64,000 nt of DNA from Aggregatibacter actinomycetemcomitans (GTDB lineage Bacteria > Pseudomonadota > Gammaproteobacteria > Enterobacterales > Pasteurellaceae), in NCBI RefSeq assembly GCF_003130205.1, contig NZ_NRDF01000009.1, positions 1 through 64,000 on the forward strand, read 5' to 3'. Below, piece after piece: positions 9,282-18,580 of the stretch. The position numbers and the translations under genes are program-made. Position 1 is the first letter of the stretch; every line of letters starts with the position of its first letter. The notes beneath the pieces were generated by a model. The model ran no database searches and had not been told where the DNA came from. It worked only from the letters and a program-made list of their open reading frames with translations.

Positions 9282-10097
9282 ATGCAAAAACCGACTGTAA
9301 CGCCCGAGCGCCGTAAATTTCTCAAAGACGCCACCCGCACTGCGGGCGGGTTCGTTGGGCTCGGCTTGCTACTTGGTTTACAGCAAAAACAAAGCTTAGC
9401 GCGCGAAGGCGTGGCATTGCGCCCACCGTTCGCCATTGAAGATGACGAGAAATTTTCCGCCGCCTGTATTCGTTGCGGTCAGTGCGTACAAGCTTGCCCT
9501 TACGATATGTTGCATTTGGCATCGTTGTTATCACCGATGGAAGCAGGGACGCCGTATTTTATCGCGCGGGATAAACCGTGCGAAATGTGTCCGGATATTC
9601 CTTGCGCCCATGCGTGCCCAAGCGGTGCGTTAGATCGTGAGGCGCAGGATATTAATCAATCCCGTATGGGGCTGGCGGTGTTGCTGGATCACGAAACCTG
9701 CCTGAACTGGCAGGGCTTGCGTTGCGACGTATGTTATCGGGTTTGCCCGTTAATTGATAAAGCCATTACGTTGGAAAGCCACCGTAATGAGCGCACCGGC
9801 AAGCACGCGGTGTTTATTCCGACGGTGCATTCCGATGCCTGTACCGGTTGTGGCAAATGCGAACAGGCGTGCGTCCTGGAAGAGGCGGCAATCAAAGTGT
9901 TGCCGATACATTTGGCGAAAGGCATGTTAGGCAAACATTATCGTTTGGGCTGGGAAGAAAAAGCAAAAGCGGGACATTCTCTTGCGCCGAAGGATTTGAT
10001 TTCGATGCCGACCCGTATGCCGGAAGCCTCAATGCCGGCAATGGGCGTAGAAGACATTCCGGAGCCGATTCCGGCACCGACGTTGGGAGGCAAATAA
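9282..10097 (+). CDS. napG: NapG, periplasmic ferredoxin-type protein of quinol oxidase NapGH
   Basis: The predicted 271-residue protein begins [16 protein letters not shown], a twin-arginine signal. Four 4Fe-4S motifs follow: [35 protein letters not shown] and [12 protein letters not shown]. NapG works with membrane NapH to pass quinol electrons towards NapA. The open frame extends 45 bases further upstream, but that stretch overlaps an uptake signal and would put extra residues ahead of the Tat motif, so I chose the ATG at 9282. The stop overlaps the napH start (TAATG), indicating translational coupling. The 72-bp gap after napA contains two uptake signals in opposite orientation. Confidence 0.94.
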   Translation: MQKPTVTPERRKFLKDATRTAGGFVGLGLLLGLQQKQSLAREGVALRPPFAIEDDEKFSAACIRCGQCVQACPYDMLHLASLLSPMEAGTPYFIARDKPCEMCPDIPCAHACPSGALDREAQDINQSRMGLAVLLDHETCLNWQGLRCDVCYRVCPLIDKAITLESHRNERTGKHAVFIPTVHSDACTGCGKCEQACVLEEAAIKVLPIHLAKGMLGKHYRLGWEEKAKAGHSLAPKDLISMPTRMPEASMPAMGVEDIPEPIPAPTLGGK

Positions 10098-10978
10098 TGG
10101 CGAACGTACCAAAATTTGCAGGCAAAGAAGCGCGGGAAAAACTGGGCTGGTGGCACGCCAATCGTTTCTTATTCTGGCGCAGGCTCACCCAATTAAGCAT
10201 CCTGATGATGTTCTTAAGCGGGCCGTACTTTGATGTGTGGATTTTAAAAGGGAATTACAGCGGAAGTCTGCTTTTCGATGTGATTCCGTTAAGCGATCCG
10301 TTAATTACCTTAGAAAGTCTTTCCACCGGGCATTTACCCGGCTCGCTGACCCTCATCGGCGCGTTAATTATCTTCGCTCTCTATGCCCTGTTAGGCAGCA
10401 AAGTCTTCTGCGGTTGGGTGTGCCCACTGAATGTGGTCACCGATTGTGCCGCTTGGATTCGCCGTAAACTGGGGATTCGTCAAACGGCAAAAATTCCGCG
10501 TGGTTTACGCTATGCCATTTTGCTGATGATTTTAGTCGGCAGTGCGGTCAGCGGTTTGTTGTTGTGGGAATGGGTTAATCCGGTGGCAGCCTTAGGGCGC
10601 GCTTTAATTTATAGCTTTGGGGCGACGGCATGGCTGGTTTTGGCGGTTTTTCTGTTTGATTTATTTATTGTTGAACACGGTTGGTGCGGGCATTTGTGTC
10701 CTATTGGCGCAACCTATGGCGTCATTGGTGCGAAAAGTCTGATTCGGGTCAAAGTGATTGATCGGGCAAGATGCGATAATTGCATGGATTGCTACAACGT
10801 TTGCCCGGAACCGCAAGTGTTGCGTTCACCATTACACGGAAAAAATAACGAAAGTCGGTTAGTGCTTTCGCAAGATTGTATCAGTTGCGGGCGTTGCATT
10901 GATGTCTGCGCTGAAAACGTATTTACCTTTAGCCATCGGTTTAATAACGACATTCCTATCGTCAGGTTAAACCAATAA
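10097..10978 (+). CDS. napH: NapH, membrane ferredoxin-type quinol dehydrogenase subunit
   Basis: Starting at the ATG overlapping the napG stop, the protein is 293 residues, begins [17 protein letters not shown], and has four membrane segments. Two Cys pairs typical of NapH lie near the membrane (CGWVCPLN and CGHLCPIG). The C-terminal domain carries two 4Fe-4S motifs, CDNCMDCYNVCPEP and CISCGRCIDVCAEN. With NapG it oxidises quinol. The frame stays open 249 bases upstream inside napG, but those codons do not resemble NapH, and the overlapped start gives the normal length of about 290. Confidence 0.94.
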   Translation: MANVPKFAGKEAREKLGWWHANRFLFWRRLTQLSILMMFLSGPYFDVWILKGNYSGSLLFDVIPLSDPLITLESLSTGHLPGSLTLIGALIIFALYALLGSKVFCGWVCPLNVVTDCAAWIRRKLGIRQTAKIPRGLRYAILLMILVGSAVSGLLLWEWVNPVAALGRALIYSFGATAWLVLAVFLFDLFIVEHGWCGHLCPIGATYGVIGAKSLIRVKVIDRARCDNCMDCYNVCPEPQVLRSPLHGKNNESRLVLSQDCISCGRCIDVCAENVFTFSHRFNNDIPIVRLNQ

Positions 10979-11015
10979 AAACAAAAAAATTCCATCATTC
11001 GGGGGAGTGATTAAA

Positions 11016-11465
11016 ATGACTAGAAACAACTTCTTTGCTTTTAGCGGTGTACTATTCACGGCACTGTTCGCTACGTCCGTTATGGCGCAACAGCCGACGG
11101 AAGACGCCGATGACTTTTTCAATAATTCACCGGAAAGTGTTTCTCCGGCATTTCACAATGCGCCGAAACAAAGTGAACTGCCTGCTTTAAACTATGTGAA
11201 TCAACCGCCGATGGTGCCGCATAGTGTGAAAAATTATCAGGTCACCAAAAACGTGAACCAATGCTTAAACTGCCATAGCGTTGAAGCGTCCCGCGTGACC
11301 GGGGCGACCCGTATCAGCCCGACGCACTTTATGGATCGTGACGGCAATCTCGGCTCCAGTTCCTCTCCGCGTCGTTATTTCTGCTTACAATGCCATGTTT
11401 CTCAATCCGATGTTGAGCCAATCGTGCCAAACGAATTCAAACCGATGAAAGGTTACGGACAGTAA
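11016..11465 (+). CDS. napB: NapB, dihaem cytochrome c subunit of periplasmic nitrate reductase
   Basis: The 149-residue protein has a cleavable signal peptide ending SVMA-QQ and two haem c sites, CLNCHS and CLQCHV. The His-rich segment around NAPKQSEL-PHSV is typical of NapB. It is the small subunit that passes electrons to NapA. An upstream GTG at 11007 is in frame, but a GGGGGAG ribosome-binding site at 11001-11007 fits the ATG at 11016 better. It follows napH by 37 bp. Confidence 0.93.
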   Translation: MTRNNFFAFSGVLFTALFATSVMAQQPTEDADDFFNNSPESVSPAFHNAPKQSELPALNYVNQPPMVPHSVKNYQVTKNVNQCLNCHSVEASRVTGATRISPTHFMDRDGNLGSSSSPRRYFCLQCHVSQSDVEPIVPNEFKPMKGYGQ

Positions 11466-11478
11466 TGAAGAGGTGGTT

Positions 11479-12114
11479 ATGTCAGCGAAGAAACCTAATT
11501 TTTTAGTGCGATTCTGGCGTTGGTTCAGATCGCCTAGCCGTATCGCGGTAGGCACGATTATCGTCTTATCCTTCATCGGCGGTATTTTATCCTGGGTCGG
11601 TTTTAACTACGGTTTGGAACAAACCAACACCGAGCAATTCTGTGCCGGCTGTCACATGAACGATGCGTACCCGGAATATTTACACAGCGTGCATTATCAA
11701 ACCCGCACCGGTGTGGGCGCCAGCTGTCCGGATTGCCACGTTCCGCACGAATTCGGACCGAAAATGTGGCGTAAAATAGTGGCGGCAAAAGAGGTGTATG
11801 CCCATTACATGGGATTAACCGACACACTGGAAAAATTCAACGCCCGTCGTCCGCACATGGCGGAAAACGAATGGGAGCGTATGAAAGCCAACGATTCCCA
11901 GGAATGTCGTAACTGCCACAAAATGGATCGTATGGACTTCTCCCAACAAAAAACCGTGGCGCAAAAAATGCATAAATTGGCGCAGGAAAACGGTAAAACC
12001 TGTATCGATTGCCATAAAGGTATTGCCCATAACCTGCCGGATATGAGCCAGGTTGCGCCGGGTTGGTTGCAAGATGCGGAAGTGAAACCGGCAGAACAGA
12101 AAGACAAAAAATAA
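11479..12114 (+). CDS. napC: NapC, membrane-anchored tetrahaem quinol dehydrogenase
   Basis: The 211-residue NapC/NirT-family cytochrome has one N-terminal membrane anchor (IAVGTIIVLSFIGGILSWVG) and four CxxCH haem sites: CAGCH, CPDCH, CRNCH and CIDCH. It oxidises membrane quinol and reduces NapB. A GTG two codons upstream is possible, but the GAAGAGG site at 11467-11473 fits the ATG. It is the last nap gene and ends just before an uptake signal and a strong terminator. Confidence 0.95.
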   Translation: MSAKKPNFLVRFWRWFRSPSRIAVGTIIVLSFIGGILSWVGFNYGLEQTNTEQFCAGCHMNDAYPEYLHSVHYQTRTGVGASCPDCHVPHEFGPKMWRKIVAAKEVYAHYMGLTDTLEKFNARRPHMAENEWERMKANDSQECRNCHKMDRMDFSQQKTVAQKMHKLAQENGKTCIDCHKGIAHNLPDMSQVAPGWLQDAEVKPAEQKDKK

Positions 12115-12157
12115 GTAGGTAAAAAACGTTGTGTTTTTTGACCGCACTTTTTAATGA

Positions 12158-12184
12158 AATAGGCACCTTCAAGGTGCCTATTTT
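12158..12184 (+). terminator. Rho-independent terminator after the nap operon
   Basis: A near-perfect inverted repeat (AATAGGCACCTT with AAGGTGCCTATT) ends in TTTT. It lies about 45 bp after napC and may also act on the converging gss gene. Confidence 0.85.
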
Positions 12185-12199
12185 GATTCCGGCTTGAGA

Positions 12200-14045
12200 C
12201 TATTTTGCCTTTTGCGTAAACACCTTGTCGCTCAATATGCGCAACGGTTGCATATCACTGTCGCCCACAATCACACGGGTCGGGTCGGAGCGCAAGCAAC
12301 TGCCGGCATAATGCCCGCCTACAGTAAACGTACACACCTGCACATATTGATCTTCCACTTTCGGCAAACACCATAATTGTTGATAAATGTTTTCTTGTTT
12401 AGCAAAACGCCCGTTGGTGCTATCCAGGACAGTTTTGCATTCACCGATAAGTTTTGTTATCGCCACGGCGACCGGCAATAGGTTTTTGCGCATAGCCGTT
12501 GGCAATGAGGTTCGGTGTAAGCTCAAAACCGGCTTCCAGCAAATAACGGTGATTCGGGAACAGCGACCACAACACCGGAAAAATCGCTTTATTGCTCGGG
12601 ATTGCCGTCCATAAAGGCTCATACACCAATACTTCCGGGCGAAGTAACACGTCAATCAACCGCACTTTATCCTCCGGATAACCGGTGCGAATCGGCGGCG
12701 CCACCTCACGCCCTGTGGCATCTTCGCGTAATTGTTCCAGCACGGTTTCCCACGCCCAGGTTTTCCACACGCTTTGCACCCGCTGATTTTCGTTGTCCAA
12801 TAATTGCCCGCGCGTATCCCAATGCAACCCTTCGGTGCCGTGAATAATCTTGGTGTTAAAACCCGCCTGCGTCAGTGCATTACGCATAAATAAGGCGTGA
12901 TATTCCTCTTCTGCATCGTGATCCTGCATAATGTGTACCAACGGCGTGGCGTGGCTGTGTTTCCAGCTATCCGCCAAAGCGTTGCGCAAGCCCTCGCCGG
13001 GGTCATGCCCGGCGGTCAGGCCCGCCTGCGTCGCCCAATGGGGTAAAATCGCTCCGGCTTCTGCATGGCAGGAAGCGGAATCAGCGTTGTATTCATAAAC
13101 TTTCAAGCCCCGTTCATCCAGACAAAAATCCATTCTGCCGGTAATGGTTTGATAACGACGATTTTGCCAGGATAAACGTAAACGCGGCCAAAGCAGTTTA
13201 GGAATATTGAAATATTGCAATAACTTATCGTCTTTCAACACGTTGTCGGTGGCATGCAAATACATCAAATGTAGCTCGTTAGTGGCGCGAATCAGCTCAT
13301 GTTGTGCGCTTTCGGAAAGAGCAAAATAACGATATTGATCGCCATGATTGATGATATGCCCTTTCATTGCCTTTACGTAAGCCGCCTCCAGCGGTTTGTC
13401 TTCATGTAGCCAATTGGCGGCGAATTGTCCCCGATTTTCAATATGTTCGGCGTGAATGGCGAGTTTCTCCGGCGCGGGCATGGGTTGCGGCAGACTGAAT
13501 TCTTCGTTGTCCGTTTGAATCATCCAGCCGAGAATTTCCGTGTCATCAAAGGTGTCCTGCAGACGATATCCCTCTGCCGTGACCGTCATCGGTAGCTCAC
13601 GGGTCCATTGCTGACCGCTCGGCAGGCGGGAATGAATCACATTTTGCTCGGCAATACGCACGCTGCCCGCCAGCACTTCGGTAATCACCGCCACATGCCC
13701 AGTGTGCTTAAATTCACCGCCCTCCTGCCAAATGAGCAACGCCCCGCATTCCGGCGCCCGCTTGCCGCCGTTGGCGAAGGCTTGCAACGGCAACAGAGCG
13801 TCGTTCACCACTTGGCGCAGAAAGCGTAAGGAAAAGATTTCGTATGCCATGCCCACATCGGTGAACACCATGCCGTAGTTGAGATAAAGATAACGTCGGG
13901 CGAATTCCACACACTGCCATTTGTAGCCCATGTATTCGCCGCCGAGGTAGCTACGAAAGGCGGCATCGTCAGGGTATTCCTGCGCATACGCCGTGTTGTA
14001 ATCTGAAGAATAGATGGCAACACCGCCGGGCGCATAACCCAACAA
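12200..14045 (-). pseudogene. gss: Glutathionylspermidine synthetase/amidase, frameshifted
   Basis: The gene is homologous to E. coli Gss, a two-domain enzyme that joins glutathione and spermidine and hydrolyses the product. The N-terminal CHAP amidase domain has the nucleophile Cys in GYKWQCVEFARRYLYLNYG; the ATP-grasp synthetase domain contains MDFCLDERGLKVYEYNADSA and RTGYPEDKVRLIDVLLRPEV. The frame ends early after KPIAGRRGDNKTYR. The missing end (RFAKQENIYQQLWCLPKV onward) follows in another frame down to 12200. Removing one A from the AAAA run (12452-12455 on the plus strand) restores a continuous protein. The 5' end is also odd: homology (DPFGSL) extends upstream of 14045, but no in-frame ATG, GTG or TTG is found there. 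It is inactive, or read through an unusual start and slippage, unless the sequence is wrong. Confidence 0.85.
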
Positions 14046-14175
14046 GCTGCCGAAAGGATCATGTGTCGTGATATTAGGTGAGCGATCCGCTATAACAACT
14101 CCGAAAAAGTAAATCAGGGCAATAGTATAGATCTTTTAACCCATTGCCCCCAAAGGGTTTAATGCGAAATTCAAG

Positions 14176-14203
14176 GAAAAAAATGACCGCACTTTTGTGC
14201 GGC
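14176..14203 (-). terminator. Terminator of waaF built from an uptake signal
   Basis: On the minus strand CCGCAC-AAAA-GTGCGG forms a hairpin followed by T residues (A-run at 14177-14183 on the plus strand). One arm is an uptake-signal core. Confidence 0.75.
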
Positions 14204-14210
14204 CAGGCGG

Positions 14211-15254
14211 TTATTGATTGAGTAATCCCATTAGCTTTTCAAACACCATGTTCGGTGTAATGTCGATCAAACTTTGATGATAGCCTTCCGCGCTGTCGGT
14301 GCTTTTGCGCACTTTAATCAAATCCCCTTCTATTAACCGAATGATTCCGGCGTTGTCCGATAACGGGGGGGTGTAAGCCGGGCTGGTCGGGCCGTAAAGC
14401 GCCACTAACGGGCGAGCGGTCGCGGCGGCAATGTGCATTAAACCGCTGTCGTTGCTGACGACGGCGGTACAGTTGGCGATTAAATCCACCGCCTGATTGA
14501 GATTGGTTTGCCCCGCCAGGTTCAAACAGAAAGATTGCAGTTCGGCAGGCAAGGCGTTGCGGATTTGTTCGCCGGCGTCCACATCTTTCGGTGAGCCGAA
14601 AAGTTCCACCGCATAACCTTTTTCAATGAGCATCCGCGCGAGTTCGGCATAATGATAATGCGGCCAACGCTTCGCCGGACCGAATTCTGCGCCGGGGCAA
14701 AAACCGACAATCGGGCGTCCGCCTAAAAGTGCGGTCTGTTTTTCAAACGTTTTTAAGGTCGCCGCCTGCTGGCTCGGTTCGACGGTTAAATAAGGCTTCA
14801 GCACCGGGATTTCGTCCGCGTTCGGCACGGCATTTTTTTCAAACGCCAACGCCACATAACGCTGCACCATCATGGGGTAATCCCGTTTGTTGTGGCGTAA
14901 GTCATTGAGCAGCCAATAACGGCTTTCCCCTTTCCAACCGCGACGCACGGCAATTTTCGCAAACAACGGAATAAACGCCGATTTCAGCGAGTTCGGCAGC
15001 ACAATCGCCATATCGTATTGATTACGCAACACCTTACCCAAACGATAACGCTCACACAACGCAAATTTCCCGTGCCCGAGGGGCATCTCAATGGCATTCC
15101 GCACTTCCGGCATACGTGCCAGCAACGGCTTGCACCAATTGGGCGCCATTACATCGATTTGGCAATGGGGATATTGCAATTTGAGCTGTTGATACAAACT
15201 GTGCGACATCATCATATCGCCGACCCAAGAGGGGCCGATAATTAGGATATTCAT
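14211..15254 (-). CDS. waaF: ADP-heptose--LPS heptosyltransferase II
   Basis: The 347-residue cytoplasmic GT9-family enzyme adds the second heptose to the LPS inner core. Marks include the N-terminal MNILIIGPSWVGDMMMSHSLYQQL, the donor-binding stretch GAEFGPAKRWPHYHYAELA, and NDSGLMHIAAATARP. Length matches WaaF (about 348). It begins 19 bp after the Fic gene ends, so the two are probably cotranscribed. The donor is made through HldD, encoded just upstream. Confidence 0.93.
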   Translation of the reverse strand: MNILIIGPSWVGDMMMSHSLYQQLKLQYPHCQIDVMAPNWCKPLLARMPEVRNAIEMPLGHGKFALCERYRLGKVLRNQYDMAIVLPNSLKSAFIPLFAKIAVRRGWKGESRYWLLNDLRHNKRDYPMMVQRYVALAFEKNAVPNADEIPVLKPYLTVEPSQQAATLKTFEKQTALLGGRPIVGFCPGAEFGPAKRWPHYHYAELARMLIEKGYAVELFGSPKDVDAGEQIRNALPAELQSFCLNLAGQTNLNQAVDLIANCTAVVSNDSGLMHIAAATARPLVALYGPTSPAYTPPLSDNAGIIRLIEGDLIKVRKSTDSAEGYHQSLIDITPNMVFEKLMGLLNQ

Positions 15255-15273
15255 TTTCTCACCTTAAGTGATT

Positions 15274-16401
15274 TTAAATTTGTGATAAATGCGGGGGCGT
15301 CAATTCATAATGAATGCTCCGTCCGCCTTCTTCTGCGCGTTTTAATATATTTTTTGCGACTAAATCCGTGAGATCCCGCAAGGCAGTGTCCCGCGACACT
15401 TTGGTTAAGGCGGCATATTTTTTATTGCTGAGCTTGCCCTCAAATCCGTCCAACATAAGATTGAGGACTTTGATTTGACGTTCATTGAGCGAAAACCGAC
15501 GCCAGGATTGCCAGTATCGGGTTTTCAGCAAAACTTTATCCAAAGTTTCCTGCGCCTGCTTCATGGCGTTGATTAAACAGGTTAAAAACCACATCAGCCA
15601 TTGGGTTAAGTCGATTTCGCCCTTCTGAGTTTGCTCTAAAATCACATAATAATCCGACCGCACTTTTTGGATTTGTGCGGACAGGCTGTAAAACCGTTGC
15701 GGGTTTCCGTCGGCTTTGGCAAGCAAATAATCCGCAATGGCACGTGCAATACGGCCATTACCGTCTTCAAAAGGATGCAGGGTTAAAAACCAGAGATGGG
15801 CGATGCCGGTTTTGATAAAAGGATCAAGCGCTTGGTTCGAATCATTCAGCCAGGTCAGAAATAGCATTAATTCCCTTTCAAGTCGCTCTGCCGGCGGTGC
15901 CTGAAAATGAATTTTTTGTCTCCCGATTCTCCCTGAAACCACCTGCATTGCGCCGTTGCTATCATCACGCAACTGTGCTGTCCGAATTTTCATCATTCCG
16001 CTATAACCGCTTGGGAAGAGTGCGGCATGCCAGCCGAATAATCGCTCTAGGGTAAGCGGGCTATCAAACTGTTCGGTAGCGTTTAATGTCATTTCCACGA
16101 CGCCTTCGACGGCGCGATCCGTTGCGGTTAAGCCGCCGATATCCATACCCAAACGGCGTGCCAGGGAAGAACGCACGGACTGTGCATTGAGCATTTCGCC
16201 TTCGATTTCACTACTTTTAAGAACGCTGCTGGTTAATGCCTGAAGGCAGATTTGTTCGCGCTCACCTAAACCGATGTCCAACAGCCGTCCGAGCAATAAC
16301 CCCTGTTGATAATGGGCTTGGTTTAACAGTGGCAGTAATTGCGGCAGGTCATAGTCCCATTGTCGCCAATTGGCGTGTTGCCAAATATATTGTTGTTCCA
16401 T
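15274..16401 (-). CDS. Fic-family AMP-transferase with inhibitory helix and C-terminal HTH
   Basis: The 375-residue protein has an N-terminal DUF4172-like region, the inhibitory motif S/TxxxE as SSEIEGE (residues 63-69), a Fic core with the complete catalytic loop HPFEDGNGRIAR (209-220, His209), and a C-terminal winged-helix-like segment (KYAALTKVSRDTALRDLTDLV). Enzymes of this kind transfer AMP or another nucleotide to Ser, Thr or Tyr of a protein, and the helix suggests self-inhibition by blocking ATP. The target is unknown. The gene is inserted between hldD and waaF and has its own promoter region with a palindromic array at 16424-16463. It could also be a toxin-like or stress regulator. 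Confidence 0.9.
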   Translation of the reverse strand: MEQQYIWQHANWRQWDYDLPQLLPLLNQAHYQQGLLLGRLLDIGLGEREQICLQALTSSVLKSSEIEGEMLNAQSVRSSLARRLGMDIGGLTATDRAVEGVVEMTLNATEQFDSPLTLERLFGWHAALFPSGYSGMMKIRTAQLRDDSNGAMQVVSGRIGRQKIHFQAPPAERLERELMLFLTWLNDSNQALDPFIKTGIAHLWFLTLHPFEDGNGRIARAIADYLLAKADGNPQRFYSLSAQIQKVRSDYYVILEQTQKGEIDLTQWLMWFLTCLINAMKQAQETLDKVLLKTRYWQSWRRFSLNERQIKVLNLMLDGFEGKLSNKKYAALTKVSRDTALRDLTDLVAKNILKRAEEGGRSIHYELTPPHLSQI

Positions 16402-16423
16402 GCCGCAATTACCTTTACTATTC

Positions 16424-16463
16424 GCCTTAAAATATAAGGCAAATAATATAATTATTTGCCTTA
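16424..16463. promoter_or_regulatory. Palindromic operator array upstream of the Fic gene
   Basis: Two overlapping palindromes share one arm. GCCTTA-AAATA-TAAGGC spans 16424-16440. A 27-bp palindrome with 12-bp arms (AAGGCAAATAAT and its complement around ATA) spans 16436-16462. The second includes AT-rich hexamers that could serve as the minus-strand -10 box. The ATG of the Fic gene is at 16401. The arrangement looks like a repressor operator, possibly read by the protein's own C-terminal HTH. Confidence 0.65.
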
Positions 16464-16479
16464 TTTGTCATTGCTATTT

Positions 16480-16522
16480 TCAAAAGTGCGGTTAAAAAAC
16501 ACGATGGATTTTAACCGCACTT
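16480..16522. terminator. Inverted uptake-signal pair between hldD and the Fic gene
   Basis: AAAAGTGCGGTTAAAA at the left and TTTTAACCGCACTT at the right form a long stem. It follows hldD and separates its transcript from the Fic gene. Confidence 0.7.
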
Positions 16523-16571
16523 ATACGCTGTTTTCCGTTTGAATTTCTTTGCTAAAACAGATGCTTTCGTT

Positions 16572-17498
16572 CTATTTACGATTCAACCACGCCATATATT
16601 CCGCGACGCCTTCCGCCACGGTTTTGAACGGTTTGTCGTAGCCGGTGGCACGGAGTTTGGTTAAGTCCGCTTGGGTGTATTCCTGGTAGCGGGATTTTAA
16701 ATGTTCCGGGAACGGGATGGTTTCCACTTCGCCTTTGTTGTGGAATTTGATGACCGCTTTCGCCACTTCGGCGAAGGATTCGGCGCTGCCGGTGCCACAG
16801 TTGAAAATGCCGGAAACTTTGTTTTGCCAGCACCAGATGTTCACTGCCGCCACGTCGCCCACATAGACGAAATCACGGCGGAAATGCTCGCTGCCGGCGA
16901 ACAGTTTTGGGTTTTCGCCTTTCAGGATTTGGTTGTTTAAGTGGAACGCTACGCTTGCCATAGAGCCTTTGTGACCTTCGCGCGGACCGTACACGTTGAA
17001 ATAACGGAAACCGCACACCGGCGATTGCGCTTCCGGCAAAATGGCGCGTACATATTGATCGAATAGGAATTTGGAATAGCCGTACACATTTAACGGGCCT
17101 TCAAACTCGCGTTCTTCGCGGAATTCGGTTTTGTCGCCGTAGGTGGCGGCACTGGAGGCGTAGAGGAACGGAATTTGGCGATCCAGGCAGTAATGTAGTA
17201 ACTCTTTGGAATATTCGTAGTTGTTGTGCATGATGTATTTGCCGTCCCATTCGGTGGTGGCAGAGCATGCGCCTTCGTGGAAGACCGCCTCAATGTCGCC
17301 CAAATCGTCACCGGCGATAATGGAGGCGATGAAGTCTTCTTTGTCGCAATAGTCGGCGATGTCTAAATCCACTAAGTTGACGAATTTGGTGCCGTCTTTT
17401 AAGTTATCCACCACTAAAATATCTTTGCGTCCCATGTCGTTTAATGCTTTGACGATGTTACTGCCGATAAAGCCCGCGCCGCCTGTTACGATAATCAT
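16572..17498 (-). CDS. hldD: ADP-L-glycero-D-manno-heptose 6-epimerase
   Basis: The 308-residue short-chain dehydrogenase-type epimerase makes ADP-L,D-heptose for LPS core synthesis. It has the NAD(P)-binding [10 protein letters not shown] near the start, the catalytic Ser/Tyr/Lys set (ASSAATYG and [10 protein letters not shown]), and the substrate loop [15 protein letters not shown]. Length equals the norm. A candidate promoter with TTTACC, 17 bp and TACAAT lies between 17564 and 17536 on the minus strand. Confidence 0.97.
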   Translation of the reverse strand: MIIVTGGAGFIGSNIVKALNDMGRKDILVVDNLKDGTKFVNLVDLDIADYCDKEDFIASIIAGDDLGDIEAVFHEGACSATTEWDGKYIMHNNYEYSKELLHYCLDRQIPFLYASSAATYGDKTEFREEREFEGPLNVYGYSKFLFDQYVRAILPEAQSPVCGFRYFNVYGPREGHKGSMASVAFHLNNQILKGENPKLFAGSEHFRRDFVYVGDVAAVNIWCWQNKVSGIFNCGTGSAESFAEVAKAVIKFHNKGEVETIPFPEHLKSRYQEYTQADLTKLRATGYDKPFKTVAEGVAEYMAWLNRK

Positions 17499-17535
17499 AG
17501 TTCTGTCCTTTTGCTAGATGTGAAAATTGCTGTTC

Positions 17536-17564
17536 ATTGTAATAGATTTGCCCGCCGAGGTAAA
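17536..17564 (-). promoter_or_regulatory. Candidate sigma-70 promoter of hldD
   Basis: On the minus strand TTTACC (17559-17564), a 17-bp spacer and TACAAT (17536-17541) lie about 38 bp before the hldD ATG. The -35 box overlaps an uptake signal. Confidence 0.4.
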
Positions 17565-17777
17565 AGTGCGGTTAAAAATTAATGAGTTTGGAATGCCATA
17601 TATTATGTTAAAACCTATCTCTATATTTTAATAAAATGAATTTATATTGTAATAATTTCCTATCATCACTTTGAAACTACAACAAAAATACACTATTTTG
17701 TGCTAAGCTGATTCCTTTGAGATATAATAGCAGCCAAGATATTACTCTGAACATGTTGTTAAAACGTGAGGTTCAAG

Positions 17778-18554
17778 ATGAAAAAAAAGATTCATTCAGT
17801 GTTATTTTTGCTTACATATTTTTTTAGTATTCAAGGACAAACCATGCAAAACATCGAACACACCGGTCAAAATCAGTCGAACCAATCCATACAGGATGTA
17901 AAACAGCAATTAGCCGCTGCACTTGCCCGACAAGAACAAAAACAAATTATCGTTTTACAAAAAAAGTTAACGTCTTTGTCCTCCTTATCCCCACAACGTC
18001 TTGCGCAACAAATTCGGACTACCGAAAAAATTCTGACCCGGATTTTTAAAACAGAGAAAAATCTGACACCCAAATTTATTGATTACCTGTATTTTGAGCC
18101 AATTGAAACGACTGATGATACCTTAATGCAGGAAATGAAAAAAAATCTTTTGATCTCTTTCTTGGCAAATGAACGCGCTCAAATCTATATTAAAGACATG
18201 CCAAACGCCAATCAATTTGTTCAGCTTTTAACAGAAAAAGGAGCAAAGACTGCGCAAATATCCGTACTGGCAGAACCTGTTAAAACCATTTTCCGGCGAA
18301 TCCGCGAACAAATGCACCAGGATTTTCCTAATAAAAAACAGTTTACTATCACTGAAAATCGAGTAAGTGTTATTGCCCCTTCTTCCGTTATTAAGCCACG
18401 CCTTGCCTTGGCAGCTGCAATTTTTGATCAGCAGTTTAAAGGGGTTGAAGTTGATGATTTTTCTTACTTGGATCAACCGCGTGAAAATTTGCAACACAAT
18501 AATGATACAACCCGTTATAAAACCTTTCAGGCAATGTTGGAAGGCTTAGAATAA
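17778..18554 (+). CDS. Unrecognised exported protein upstream of nadN
   Basis: I do not recognise this 258-residue protein. It starts with a signal peptide ([20 protein letters not shown]) and then reads as a mostly helical, Gln- and Lys-rich protein: a coiled-coil-prone segment at about residues 35-60 ([19 protein letters not shown]), followed by a region with many charged residues. There is no Cys in a lipobox and no membrane segment after the signal, so it is probably periplasmic. A GTG at 17766 is also in frame, but its GAGG serves as ribosome-binding site for the ATG at 17778. It ends 26 bp before nadN, so the two are likely cotranscribed and may act together. Base composition is AT-rich. 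Confidence 0.7.
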   Translation: MKKKIHSVLFLLTYFFSIQGQTMQNIEHTGQNQSNQSIQDVKQQLAAALARQEQKQIIVLQKKLTSLSSLSPQRLAQQIRTTEKILTRIFKTEKNLTPKFIDYLYFEPIETTDDTLMQEMKKNLLISFLANERAQIYIKDMPNANQFVQLLTEKGAKTAQISVLAEPVKTIFRRIREQMHQDFPNKKQFTITENRVSVIAPSSVIKPRLALAAAIFDQQFKGVEVDDFSYLDQPRENLQHNNDTTRYKTFQAMLEGLE

Positions 18555-18580
18555 GCTATTTAACAATCATAGGAGTTCTT

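Noticed and set aside
9848-10096. Long 5' extension of the napH frame inside napG
   Set aside because: The residues do not resemble NapH, and the ATG overlapping the napG stop gives the normal length.
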